Source of the DNA: Diphasiastrum complanatum
Taxonomy: Eukaryota; Streptophyta; Lycopodiopsida; Lycopodiales; Lycopodiaceae
Direction: 5' to 3'
Assembly (NCBI GenBank): GCA_029204225.1
Contig: CM055113.1
Span: 4,988,915 to 5,052,914 of the forward strand
Length of the DNA stretch: 64,000 nucleotides
How positions within the stretch are numbered: the stretch's first letter is position 1; the number at the start of each line of letters is the position of its first letter. Position numbers and translations under genes: made by a program. This document shows positions 44,426-56,699 of the stretch, piece by piece. The notes beneath the pieces were generated by a model that saw only the letters and a list, made by a program, of their open reading frames with translations, had not been told where the DNA came from and made no database searches.

Positions 44426-46488
44426 CATGTCCTTTGCTCAATCAAGCATTGCCTTAACATATAGAATCATTGCTTATCGTAGGTACTATTGTAGCCCTCA
44501 ATGATGATAATGATATTCTTAGTTTATTAAGGGATTGTTAACGTAATTTAAAAAAAAAAAATTAGAAGTACATGGAGTTGTGCAAAGAGCTTCTACATTC
44601 ATAGGGATTGGAACGGCCCGGATTTGCCCTAATCCTAGTATGAATGAGTGGTTACGAACTCTATCGTTTATGCATGCAGATATTGTGTTATACTATTTTT
44701 TTAAGACACGATTAAGGTTTAAAATAAGTAAAACGATAAGATAGCTTGCGGACTCTTGGAAAGCATGGATATGCTCAAGAAGTTACAAGAATTGTACATT
44801 ACCTGTTTGCTCTACGACAAGTATGAGTATTGGTATGGCATGGATTTGCCCCACACTTCATGTACCGATCGAAGCTACTTGTTTGTTTACGATATGCTAC
44901 ATAGTTTATACAGTTTATTTTCAAATGCATAATGATTAATTAAATTAAAAGATAAGGACCAAAACCATTACACTGATCAACATGCACTCGTCCTGATATG
45001 GTAACGATATTGTTCGGCCTATCGCTATAAGCATTTTTCAGTAAGGGAAGATTGGACTATGAGCTTTCATTTACATTGCATGTTGATTAGTTAAGTAAAC
45101 TTATTTTGTACATGGATAACAACTGACATTCAGCATTGACACGTCTTCCTCACTATGCTAACTTGCGCAGTTTTGTGTGGTGGGATGGTGGTAGTGGATG
45201 TTTTGAAATAGGTTTTGCTTTACGATGCTTTATTAGTACTATATACTTTTCAGCTATGTTTTTTCTTGTTGATTTTATAAATAAAGGGTTTTAAAAGTTT
45301 TGGTCTTGACTTATTGGTCTTGACTTGTCAAGAGTTCTGTTAATCTCTATCTATCACTACAACATTCTGGACGATTTTTGACCCTATTACCGAGGTTGCA
45401 TCTTTTTGGAATCCAACAAAGATAAGCGTAATAGCTAGCAAAGATGAGCGCAATAGCCAGCAACATTGACACCAGTAGCTAGAATGGCGAATGGAGACGA
45501 GTGAGAGCACCAGAATGCAAGAATGCTAGAACCAACAAACCACAAATGAGGATGGAGATACAGCATGGAGAGCGCAAAAGATGCAAGAAGCAAGAATGCA
45601 AGAACTAGCAAAGGAGAATGGAGAGTGCGCGAATGGAGGATGGAGTAGATGGAGTGCCAATGGAGAACATAGCAAGTAGCAATACGTGATAGATGACGCT
45701 ACAATTGAAAGGTGAAAGGCGAAAAAACGTCTGCAAATGCATCCAAAAACTCCATTTTTGGAAGGATTGATGGGCATGCGTACATTGTAAGACTACCATA
45801 ATCAATGAAAATTGCATCTCAATAATGTCTTATTTAATGCTGATATTAATAAATTTTGATATCATGATTTGATACACCGGTGGCACAGGGTAAAGGGGAC
45901 AAATTTGATCAGGTTATGGTGTATCCCTAGTATTGCCCGAGCCTAGACCACTCTAGCCAGGTTTCCAAAGCCAACAATACACAAGAATATGCACCTTTTC
46001 TAGGTATTGAAAAAGTAAATAACTAAAATGGTATGCTCTTTAATACCAGGCTGATACCACGCAAGACCCTACATACCTGCCCAACACTTGGAAAGAACTA
46101 ATGTAGTGTTACCCTAGAAACTAGGGTTATGAATAGTGCGATATTCGTTTTTAAATGACGCACCCAAACACTAGCTCAGGTTTAAACTTTAGCTCAGGTT
46201 TTCATTTTTTCACGTTCACCTTCGATGACACACCAAAACAGGAGCGGAAGTTTAAACTTTTGATTTTGTGGCAGTTTTTCTTTCCTCCGTTCCCGACGCT
46301 CTGATCTCTCTTTCGCCAAGCGCTCTACAACACATTCGTTGCCTGCCTGCCTGCCAGCTTCACCGGCTTCACAATTCAAAGGTAGCTCCAGAGGACTGTG
46401 TTTCACGGAAGGCGATATTGGAATTTAGCGTGTTTCAGGGTTCAGGGTTCAGTGTTAAACAATTGTGAGTAGCAGTATGCATAGGCAG
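44238..46488 (+). repeat. Segmental duplication, right (source) copy
   Basis: Matches 34,352-36,627 almost base for base. It begins inside the copia RT, which is continuous with its own upstream part here, and ends at the first recognised exon of the SMARCA3-like gene. Its last 300 bp therefore probably contain that gene's promoter and leader. Frames on the minus strand at 45,526-45,777 and 46,194-46,406 have no recognised product. Confidence 0.9.
46200..46488 (+). promoter_or_regulatory. Putative 5' leader of the SMARCA3-like gene
   Basis: Non-repetitive, GC-richer sequence directly before the first exon. A possible leader exon ends at CAATTCAAAG (46,381) before a GTAGCT donor, and an acceptor GCATAGGCAG ends at 46,488, giving an intron of about 107 bp. 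In the duplicate at 36.5 kb this donor reads GATAGC and is lost. Inference only; no TATA box is claimed. Confidence 0.35.
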
Positions 46489-48642
46489 ACGCCTTTCCCA
46501 TTTACTGAAGAGTTGAGTGATGAAGAGGATGATACCAATAAGGAGGATGATATTCCGGAAGAGCGAAAGCGCAAAATTGATAGCATGTTTGAGACATTGA
46601 TTCAGTCGTCTAGCAAGCGCCAGAGCATGGAGCCATCCTCAGTTATTACTTGTAAGCTTATGCAGCATCAGAAAGAAGCTTTGGTTTGGATGGTTGAAAG
46701 AGAGAACGGTTCAGGCCTTCCACCCTTTTGGGAAGCAGAGATTGAAAAAGACAGCAAAGAGATAATTTAAAAACACAATTTTAAATATTTCCTCAGAAGA
46801 TCGGCCAAATGCCTTGCGTGGCGGTATTCTGGCAGATGACACGGGTCTTGGCAAGACCCTCGAGTTACTTGGTCTTATTGCAACAAATAAGCCTGGTGCA
46901 GTGCTCCCTCCTGTTGTTGATATAGTTCAGAGTCCCGTGCCAAAACCTGATGAAGATGCCAATCCTTCCAAGAAGAGAAAAAAGCTGGAAGAGAAAGAAA
47001 ATAGAAGCAAGAAAGGCACACTCAAGCTTGCAGATAAGTCTTTGAGCATTGCTGATCCATCCCCGTGTCCACCTAAGCTGGGGGGTCCACGTGCTACATT
47101 GGTAGTATGCCCACTGACAGTGCTGTCCAATTGGGTTGAGCAGCTTAGTGAGCACACTCGAGAAGGAAGCTTGGATGTTCATCTCTACCATGGAGCTGAC
47201 CGTGCTAAGGATGCCAAAACTCTAGCATCTAACGACGTTGTGTTGACAATGTATGGTATTCTAGCAAAAGAAAGAAATCTTCCCAATTCCCTTCTTAAAA
47301 AGGTTCATTGGTTACGCGTGATTCTTGATGAGGCTCACCTTGTGAAAAGTCCCAGTGCTCAGCAGACTAGAGCTGCGGTATCTTTGGAAGCTGATAGAAG
47401 GTGGGCTGTAACTGGAACACCAATACAAAATAGTTATAAGGATCTGTTCAGCCTCATGATGTTTCTTAAACTGCACCCACTTAACGAAAGGTATTTCTGG
47501 ACACGCACAATACAAAGACCTCTTTTAAGTGGAGAAAGAAGCGGATTTTCCCGTCTTCAGGTAACGCCAGTGCATTAAATACATACAGAAGGTTTTACAG
47601 AATGTTTCCTTCATGAGTAAGAGTTAAATTTGTTTTATTAGATAATGCCTGATTCTACGAGAAACGTTTTGCATATATGCTCAGGTCATAGATAAGCTAG
47701 AAAGACGTCTAGCGCGGCTTTAAAGTTAATGCTTCCATATGGTTCTCCATCAGGTTCTCATGTCGGCTATCGCACTTCGTAGAACAAAAGAAATGGAGAT
47801 TGATGGGCACCGATTGGTTGAATTACCCCCAAAAGTTGTGACGGTTTATCCTGTGGAATTTTCATCGGAGCATCGTCGTATATATGATCAAATGGAGCTG
47901 AAAGGAATGAATTTGGTGGGGAACTACCTACAAGCTGGAACCACCCTTCAGAACTATGCCCATGTCTTGAGCATCATTTTGAGGCTTCGTCAAATCTGTG
48001 ATCATGCTGCCCTCTGTCCCGAACATGCTGATTTGCTTGCCGCTGCTTCCAGTAGTCAAGGTATCATACAACTAGACTGTCCAAACAAATATTTTAAATA
48101 TCAAAGTTGCTGAATGAGGAGTCCAAACACATTGAGGTCCTGCTGGTCAGCTGATAGCACATGTGATCTATTTAGAAGTCTTGTTTGCTTGATGAAATTC
48201 TATTGCATTTAACATTTGAGAATCATTTGTGAGCTTATTTTTCTTTTACCTCGAAAACCGCGTAAGAGAAATCTACACTTTTCGGTATTTATCAGTGAGC
48301 TGAATGTTTGCCTAATAGGGATTCCCACTCTATTGTTATTGCGCTTCCCCTCATTGGGACCCTGTTGCGATTCTAGATGCATCAGATCAATCCACTCATT
48401 CCTCCCCACCTGCTTTCGAATCCTTTGAACACAAGGGAGAAACCTCCCCACCTCTTGCATGCCTCTCTTCCATCCTCCTTCACCAACATACCCAAATCAT
48501 CTTGCCCTTGTATATCAAGCAAGAGATCATCGCTTTATGGACTTATGGTTGCATCACAATTTTTACCACCACTGTGTCGCTTCCATTGAAATCTCCTTAT
48601 TTCAAGAAGTTCTCCAAGTCCAACAGGCCTTCGCCACGTTCA

Positions 48643-48681
<39 letters not shown>

Positions 48682-50256
48682 TCGGCAAGGAATCAGGGAC
48701 CGGGGGTCTGAATTTTTCTGTTTACTTGATGCTTGAATGAGCCCAAGGCAGGTGGGTTTGTGATGTCCTTTATGGGCTTTTGTAAATGTACCACAGACAA
48801 ACTGACTGATATCTATACAAGTTTAAAATTTATACCTATTGAGGTAGTGCTTTGCTTTTTGTGTGCACATTTACAAAGTCTGTGTCAAACTGTGTGGCCT
48901 TGTTGTCAGCATGTCGGGTAGTAGCTTTGAGTATTGAGTATATATGTACCAAAGATGAAAGTTACCAGTTTTGTAACAAAAGCTACTGAAGTATGCTAGA
49001 CTATGCTAGTAGACCACGAGCTGACTTTCAAACTGTCATTCGTAAAGGACCTTGAAGTTATTTATAACCTTTTGGAGCTCAATTAAGGTTAGGTTTTGGG
49101 ACCTATTACCTTGGGCCCTGACCACTAGGTCAATTGTCAAATAATAAATACAAAAGGTCCAATGATTGTTTGTGCCTCAAGGACCAAGTCCTAAAGTCTG
49201 TTGAAAATGGAATGGAAATATTAGACAATGTACATGTAAACATAGCCATCGTTGCTGAGCTATGGGTTAGTTGGCTGGCATTGTATCTGAATATTGAGAT
49301 ATATGTTGCTGCTTCACCAAAACCTCAATGAATTTATAACCTTACAGCACCTCTTGAGAATGGCATTCAGGAATAGGAAGTAACCAGCTGTGTTTAATTG
49401 TTTTTATGAACTATCTATTTCTTGGTGTAACACTTATCCTGGTATTTTATGTTCTGCAGGACCCTCATTAGCGAGCCCAGAGTTGCTACAGAAGCTGCTA
49501 GCTCAAACTGGGGAAGAATTTGACTGCCCTATCTGCCTCTCACCGCCGCATTCTGCAGTTAGTACACGTTGTGCACATGTGTTTTGCCAACGATGCATTC
49601 AGAAAACACTTATGTGTGACAAGAAGAGCTGCCCTTTATGTCGATTTGCTTTGACAGATTCCGATGTTTTTGCAGCTCCATTGGATGAAGCAGAAACTGA
49701 GTCCGTCACGGACAGCCATGTGAAGAGCAGTGCTAAGATTGATGCTCTTATTAGCCTGTTACAAGAAACACGGGAAAGGGACCCCTTAATTAAGTCAGTA
49801 GTATTTTCACAGTTTGCCAAGATGCTAACATTTGCTCAGCAACCTTTGAAAGATGCAGGGTTTAAGTTTGTACGGATTGATGGTAGCATGTCTGCCACAA
49901 AGAGGGAAGAAGCACTCCAGGCCTTTAAATCATCAAAGTCAAAATCTCCCACTGTTTTTTTGTTAACTTTAAAGGCAGCTGGCACTGGCTTCGATCTTAC
50001 ATCAGCCTCTCATGTATACATGCTAGACCCGTGGTGGAATCCAGCTGTTGATGAACAAGCTATGGATCGGGTGCATAGGCTTGGTCAGACAAGGGAGGTG
50101 CATATTTTTAGGTTGATTGTTGCCGACAGCATTGAAGAGCGCATATTGGACCTGCAAGAAAGGAAAAGACAGTTTGCCCAGGCTGCCTTTGGTAAATCCC
50201 AGGAGCAGGAAAGGCTAATGCGTGTTGAAGAAGTTCGGCTTCTTATGCGTCTCTAA
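46477..50256 (+). CDS. SMARCA3-like (HLTF/RAD5-type) SNF2 helicase with RING finger, four exons, probably damaged
   Basis: Exons: 46,489-46,767 (or from ATG 46,477), about 46,779-47,560, 47,754-48,060 and 49,460-50,256. All three later exons keep phase and have GT/AG introns of 193 and 1,399 bp. Exon 1 encodes an acidic stretch then KLMQHQKEALVWMVERENGS. Exon 2 has the Walker A block DDTGLGKT (46,835-46,858; usually DDMGLGKT), DEAH (47,327-47,338) and VTGTPIQN. Exon 4 has a C3HC4 RING (49,524-49,641) and helicase motif VI (AMDRVHRLGQ, 50,061-50,087). The family are nuclear ATP-dependent DNA translocases with ubiquitin ligase activity in DNA-damage tolerance. The N-terminal HIRAN domain is absent. 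One extra T at 46,766-46,768 creates a stop; without it the frame continues KNTILNISSEDRP into exon 2. Confidence 0.85.
48061..49459 (+). other. Intron 3 of the SMARCA3-like gene
   Basis: Donor GTATCA at 48,061, acceptor TTCTGCAG ending 49,459. It contains a (CT)n array at 48,646-48,678. Frames inside it are not conserved and do not look coding. Confidence 0.8.
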
Positions 50257-50548
50257 TTTTTATTAATTATTCAAGAGAGTTAAAGACTGTCTGTCATTTC
50301 ATTTTGACCTTTGCTTCAAAAAATTTCATAAACTCTAGTGTTTTTGTTGAGGATTTTTGACACACAAACAGAAACCTTGTGTGGGCTTTGGTAGTGATCG
50401 CTGAATATGCTCTCCAGATTTTGGAAATCAGTGTAATGGAAATTATTCAAAATCCGAAGCAAAATAGTAATAGGAATCTTGAAGATGTACTTGCAGTGGC
50501 TATGTATCATTTGTTTTCGACTTTAGATGTCCGGTCAATTGCTGTTTT

Positions 50549-50588
<40 letters not shown>

Positions 50589-52627
50589 ATGCAGCCAGCT
50601 TCAGACTTCTGCTGGTATCATCTTTCCATTTTGACTCTTGAATTTCTACCCACAGCTGCATGGAGCCTAATCACTGGGCTCCCAAGTTGCTTTTGTCATC
50701 AGTCCACCAGTCTGTTGCTCCTGGCAGCAACGCCTATCCCCCCTATGCAGCTTCCTGCTATTCAATCTTAGTGTCTTTGTTTTGTTGTTTACCACTAACT
50801 TTGTCACCTTATAGTAGTTTCAATCTCAGTTTTCTTGTTATCTGTTTTGTTTTTTTTCAACTTGCAAGCTACTTAGCAGTGACTTCACCCTTACTCATTC
50901 AATCACATCGTCTTTTCCATCCCGAAATGTGGCTTTTTGATGCCTTCTTTATCTATCTCAAAATTTGAAATTCCATAACTTTTGCACATGAGAAAGTACA
51001 TACAAGATAAAAGAAATTTACTGTGCCCTTTTGGTTCGATTTAAACATCCAAAGATCATGTCACATTCTGATGTCACATGAAACCTATACTAGTTAGTTT
51101 CTAGCAACTTCATACACTAACTAATTTAGTGTCCGGATTGGTATATTTCCATAGAATCATTAGGTGAGCCGTAGATTATATGGGTACCAAGCTAGCCAGC
51201 TTGAAATATGTTTTCACTATAAGTTTCACATGCTGCTTCAACGTTCGCACTTCAATAATTGGTACCCTTGTAATGACCTTCATGAAATTTGGTAAAATCT
51301 AGCTTGGATACTTTGTATTTTCTTGTACGAGATTAAATCTCACACGTGTGGAGCATGTTCCCACGTGTGGAAAATAGTGAGAAGTAACTTAGTCATGTTA
51401 AGTTAGGGGCACTTGATGTTTTAGAGACATCTATCCATGTGTAAGTAGGTGATAGGGCCTTTTTTAGCATTAGAGGCCATTTGTGCAAGTACACATCTAA
51501 GGCTTGATTTGGACAAAAGTAGAAACGGAGGTAGCTTGAGTTAGGTTAGACTACATACATTTGTCAAGTTGAGGTTGGATGTGTGACTCATCCCTATGCG
51601 TTGACAAGAGAGTTAGTGACCAATCAAAAAGCTAGAATCTATCAAAATGGTCCAATCAAGATTAAGGGCTTATATGTCACTCAACCAATAGGATTTTGAG
51701 GAGGAAAAGAAGGGGTCCAATCATGCTTCTCTACCTTGAGTAGTTACATATTCTAAGCTTAAAAAATGAATTTTGAAGGGCTTGAAAAAATGATTATATT
51801 TTTATTTAAAATTTAAATAGTCAGCCTTGTCCTATCATCATTACTATGGGGTGAGCAAGTAGGGTTAGAGGAGCATTAATGGGTGGGTTAGAATTTGGAG
51901 ATCTATTTTACACCATTGGATGTGCCATGTCATATGGACCATTCCATCTCAATTGTCACTCTTATTGGTACACATGTCGTCATTCACACTAATTATAATT
52001 AGTGAAAAGTTTTTATTTAGTCCAAAAAGGGCCCTAATGTCAGGCTCTTGTTGAGCTTTTGGCAGCATGATTACGTCGTCATCTAATGTTTAATTTTTTA
52101 TGGTTTTTGGCATCTCGTGAACTGGCGCTTGACAAGATTCCTCCTTCAATAGGTTATTCTTAGCATGACTGATAAGCTGCGGGGTTCCAATCATCTGTGA
52201 AGATGACACAAAATCGTGTTCCATCTAGATGGATTTCAAGGAATGGATTACCTTCTTTTTGCCCTTTGTGTTCGCGAAATTGGCTGCATCCTTGTTGTCC
52301 TTATGGGGAACTAGTTTTACACTCGCCTCATGATTGCGAATATGCACATCTACCATACCTATTGCATCTTCCATTAGGGTCCTTTTGGGACTCAAAAAGG
52401 GCCTCTTCCTTGCCTAAACATGTTTGCTAATTAGGATGAATTAACTCCTACATGGAAGTTCACCATGAGTTTATCATGAGTTAACTCACACTTCAATAGG
52501 CTTCTCTTAGACCTAGCATAATATAGCTACAGACAAGTGATACAACGTAGTCTAAAAAGACCTAATCTATGTCTTCATGTGTGTGGACAACCAAAAGAAA
52601 TCCCATTTCTACCTTTTGGAAGATGTT
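50257..52627. other. Spacer downstream of the SMARCA3-like gene
   Basis: No recognised gene. A (CT)n array at 50,551-50,584 lies inside frames that are probably artefacts. The first few hundred bases should include the helicase gene's 3' untranslated region; no polyadenylation signal was singled out. Confidence 0.5.
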
Positions 52628-53640
52628 TGTGAGAGATTTCAGCTAGTTTAGTCATATTTGGTCATATTTGTTTATTTGACAATTGAGGACAATTTACATT
52701 TTAGACCTAGAGATAACATTTCAAAGTTATTTTAGCTCAAATGTTTTTAAATTACCACTTTTGGAAAGTGAGGAAAATAGTTGGTAGATTCAAATTTGAA
52801 TGTTGAAGACATTAAATCTAGTCCACATTAATTGTAGGATTTTTTTTGTTATGGAGAGAAACCAAAATCATTAATGAGTCATGGATCTACTATATATAGA
52901 TGTACACATGTGGGAAGAGAAGCACTCTCTCTCTCATCCCATTTCATGCTTATTCATCAGTTCTCTTGGATTCATCTATCCATTGGTGCACTATATTGGT
53001 GATAGTGTGTAGAATGCTTTGATTGGTAGATATTCGGATCCACATGTGTGAAATACAGTAGTTTACTATTTTTGTATAGACAACAACTTCATTATATCTT
53101 ATGTTTGATGTTTGATCAAGATCAAGTTGATTTTTCATCTCTTTCATTGGGTAGATGTTAGTTTTCTACATTGGCATTGATGAGTATAGTGTTGTCTTTC
53201 TACCCAAAGATCAAGACATGATTTTGGATCTTAATGATTGAAAAAATATTCACATGGTATCAGAGCTTGTGTTGTAGGTTATGAAAGGATCATCCACATT
53301 TATCAAAGATTTGGAAGAGTTTCTATCTCTAGAGCATGCTAGACTAGTTTCTACTCGAAAATCAAGTATTATGCATATGTAGAATTGATCTTTTTTAGGT
53401 CAAAACTCAAATTAGGTTTATGAACTTAATCAATTCTGATTTCAAAGGTGGTTTACTAGATTTGGCCGATTTTTTAATGCATTAGGAAAGCTTCATTGGA
53501 GGCTACAACATGTGAGAGATTTCAACTAGTTTAGTCAATTTTGGTTATATCTGTTTATTTGGCAATTGAGGCCAATTTACATTTTAGACTTAGAGAAATT
53601 CATTTCAAAGTTATTTTAATTCAAATGTTTTTGAAAAGTC
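52628..53640 (+). mobile_element. TRIM-like miniature LTR retrotransposon
   Basis: A 5' LTR of about 627 bp (52,628-53,254) starts TGTGAGAGATTTCA and ends TTCACA. It is followed with no gap by a tRNA-iMet PBS, an interior of only 256 bp without coding capacity, and a second LTR start (TGTGAGAGATTTCA at 53,511). The second LTR matches the first for about 130 bp and is then lost. Such a short interior with PBS but no protein is the mark of TRIM elements, although the LTRs are longer than in classical TRIMs. Confidence 0.7.
53255..53266 (+). promoter_or_regulatory. Primer-binding site of the TRIM-like element
   Basis: TGGTATCAGAGC, an exact match to the usual initiator-Met tRNA complement, directly after the LTR end. 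Confidence 0.85.
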
Positions 53641-54449
53641 TAAATACCAAGCCCTGGCTCACTAGAGCTCTGACCTCTCCATGAGAAGAGAGGGGTGATG
53701 ACCAGGGGGCCTGATGTGGTAGCCTCTGGCTTTGTCATGGTCACATCTTGATCTCAATCTGCCAGAAAAAGTAGTTTAATTTGGTGATTTAAGAAGAAGA
53801 TTAAGCATTTTATAAGACTCAAGTCATGAGTCTTTGAGTCGTTCGTCAAAAATCAAATTTCAAAATTTAAACCTCAAGGAGAAAAAGACACTTAAATGTT
53901 CGTACTTTACGGCATACCTATTACATTTCATTGTATACCTATAGGCTGTAGGCTATATAGTATACTGTATAGGATATTACTTAAGTCTCTACTAGTTTGA
54001 TGTTTAAATGACATAAAGTTAAAACATTGATGAGTACCGATATTAGATAAAAACCAAATTTCGAATTTCCAAAAATGAATCTATTATAATCTATCATGTG
54101 GGTGTGGAATGAAAATTGAAATCGTACTACTTAGTTCGATAGTTGAGACCTGAGAGAGGCTAGAGCTGAGAGTTGAGTGTTCATTGTTTACCTCTGAGCC
54201 TCAAAGGGCCAACCTCATCCGCTGCAACAGGAGTGAATAGTACGTTAGGAGCATGCATGCAAGGGACAATCTCGTAACCCATCAGCGTAATAAATGCACC
54301 TTGATGCGCATAGGCTCACCCGTGCAAGTGTATAACAATATTGGCATGTCTATCTCTTAGTGCCCGATGTGCCATAGTATGCAGTAACATAACGTGCTCC
54401 CACAGGGGACCCTTACCCATCGGCATGGTGGTCTTAGGTCTCTCAAAAG
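53641..54449. other. Spacer without recognisable gene
   Basis: Stops occur in all frames and no repeat was matched elsewhere in the window. A short (CT)n run follows at 54,453-54,471. Confidence 0.4.
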
Positions 54450-54563
54450 TCAGCTCTCTCTCTCTCTCTCTCCACTCACTAATTTCAATTGAAACTGGAA
54501 ACTTCTAATTTCTATTCCTAAATAGTAAACCATAAGTACTGAAATAAATACACATACACCTAC

Positions 54564-55758
54564 CAATCTCTCGTTGACTCGAAAACAGAAGTGTTTAGGA
54601 ATATCATATTGCAGCAATGTAAGCTCTGATCGAATGTGATCGAGTGTCCAATCTTCTTCCACCTCAATTGTTGTAAGAGCAGAATTATTTGTCCTCACTT
54701 GGATCTCTATTTGATCTTGATGATTCACTGTAAAACTCTGATCCAATGCTTTCCATCCATTGCCAACTTTGGACCATCTTCTATAATAAAATGTTAAAGA
54801 AAGCACTTGTTTTTCTATAAGATATCTAAATTTCATTGACGATCTATTAACTATGCACTCGATATTGCCATTACTCTTTTTATCCCAATGATCATCAAGG
54901 AGGCTTGATAGCATATTGTCTGTTAAATCAGTTTAAATAAACATTGTCACTATTCTACGAATATTACATTCAACAAAAAAATCAACAAAAATTGCAATAG
55001 GCAAAAACCAGTGCAATCTATTGTTTTTTGAACCTGTGCTACATTTCATACAGTTTTGAATGTCCATAAAAAACCTTGATCAGAAGCTCTCTGCTATGGT
55101 GGAATATGGAGGAATCCATTCTTCACTTGAGAAAGAGGGTAATGATATCGCCTCTAATTTTCCACCTAAACTAGATGGTGTGTAAAATGAATCATAGAAG
55201 AAAATACAAGAATCCAAAAGTGATCTCGTGGAGTAGTTTTTGTATTGTAGAAGACCAGTATCATAATGAATAACGTCCATGATGCCGACAAGGGATTGTA
55301 TAGGTTGCCATTGAATTATGCTTAATGGATACAAATTTGCACAAATCCATAAAATTGTATGTCATTTAAATACTCAAATACACGTCTAAATGGCCAATAC
55401 AAAGCTCAATGCAAAAAATTCTCCAAAACTTACAATTGCATTTGAGTCTGTCATTTGAACTTATGCCTTCCACTCTAATTTCCTTATGCATGTAGACATG
55501 TTGAATCAAGACCTCTGAAATGGATCGACCACCGGGTGAAAATTTGAAGTCTAAAATTCTACCTTTCCAAAAATTCCTATAATCCATATTTGATTTTCTC
55601 TTTTTACCAAAAACACCTCTTGATGAGGGATACATGAGAACCCAATGAAATTTTCTATAAATACGCGGTATCCAAGAGCCATCAGAGTCCTTTTCATTAC
55701 AACAGAAACTGAGACAATATTGCTTCGTGGTCTGCGGCTTTCGGAAGCCATTGCAAGG
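54564..55758 (-). CDS. Unrecognised multi-exon gene or gene remnant (minus)
   Basis: Two exons with good borders are visible. The first, 55,758-55,434, lies after acceptor TTCTTTTAG and before donor GTAAGT. It reads KRKSNMDYRNFWKGRILDFK, FSPGGRSISEVLIQHVYMHK and EIRVEGIS. The last, 54,919-54,564, lies after acceptor TTAACAG and before donor GTAGGT. It reads MLSSLLDDHWDKKSNGN and later IEVEEDWTLDHIRSELTLLQ. Between them an open stretch (about 55,340-55,080) contains LGGKLEAISLPSFSSEEWIP and may be a third exon. The mixed hydrophilic sequence looks like a real cytosolic or nuclear protein, not a transposase. No start, no final exon and no family were found. Confidence 0.5.
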
Positions 55759-55862
55759 CTAAAAGAAGATGAACAACAGAGTCTGAAACAAAATGTAGTT
55801 GAATCAGTATGAAAATAAATAACCAAATTTGTAATAAATGTTGGCGGACTTTCGTAAATCAT

Positions 55863-56640
55863 ACATGTTACTCTAACTACGGTTAGATCAAAATAGACTT
55901 ACTTTAACCGCAAGTGTAAGGTCCCGGGCACTCAGGAAACTCACGGGCAGCAATTACGGTCCAATCACAAGTTAGGACCCTGCCCGACGGGAGTTTTGAA
56001 TTGTATAAAAATATGACCGGAAAGTTCCAAAAAAGAAATCGATCGGCAACAACATTACGATCTTTCACAAGTGTAAATATTTAACTGGGCAAGTGTACAT
56101 CGAATAGTTGAAAAGTCAAAAACAACATCTTGACAAAAGGCCCTTTTGGTGCTCCTCTAATGGATGGTTGATCTATGGCTACAAACGGTGGGGACTTCCA
56201 CTGTCCTACCAAAGGCCCCATGGATCTTTTCGAGGAGAGAAGAGACGATTGTAAAGAAGGCAATAGCCTCATGTCGAACTTCAACAGGACACATGCGATG
56301 CCTAAAGGGTGCCTTCACAAGGGACAAGAACCTAAGTGGACTCAAGTCTCATTAATGGCATAAATTTTTATAGGTTGGCATGGCATGTTTTTCGACGTTG
56401 CTTCTACCTCAACATTGTGGATTACATTTTATACCATGTTTAGTGATTTCATGATGATCTAATTGCACATATATGTATCTCAATGACCAAATTGTATTTG
56501 TGCATGCAATTTGTGCTTCCCTTGGTGCTGTGAGTGTTCTTGATAGAGGCGCTAAGGAGTGCAATCTATAAAATCAGTGGTTTGGTGAGGTACGGTGAAT
56601 GCGCATACGACTCACATCATTTTTTCTTGTGGGGTGATTC
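55863..56640. other. Spacer without recognisable gene
   Basis: Frames on both strands at 56,081-56,363 overlap one another and show no known motif. Confidence 0.4.
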
Positions 56641-56699
56641 AAGGTGATGATCTTGCTAACACATATGTCACATTGTTGTTTCTCTTATTTATGAAGATA

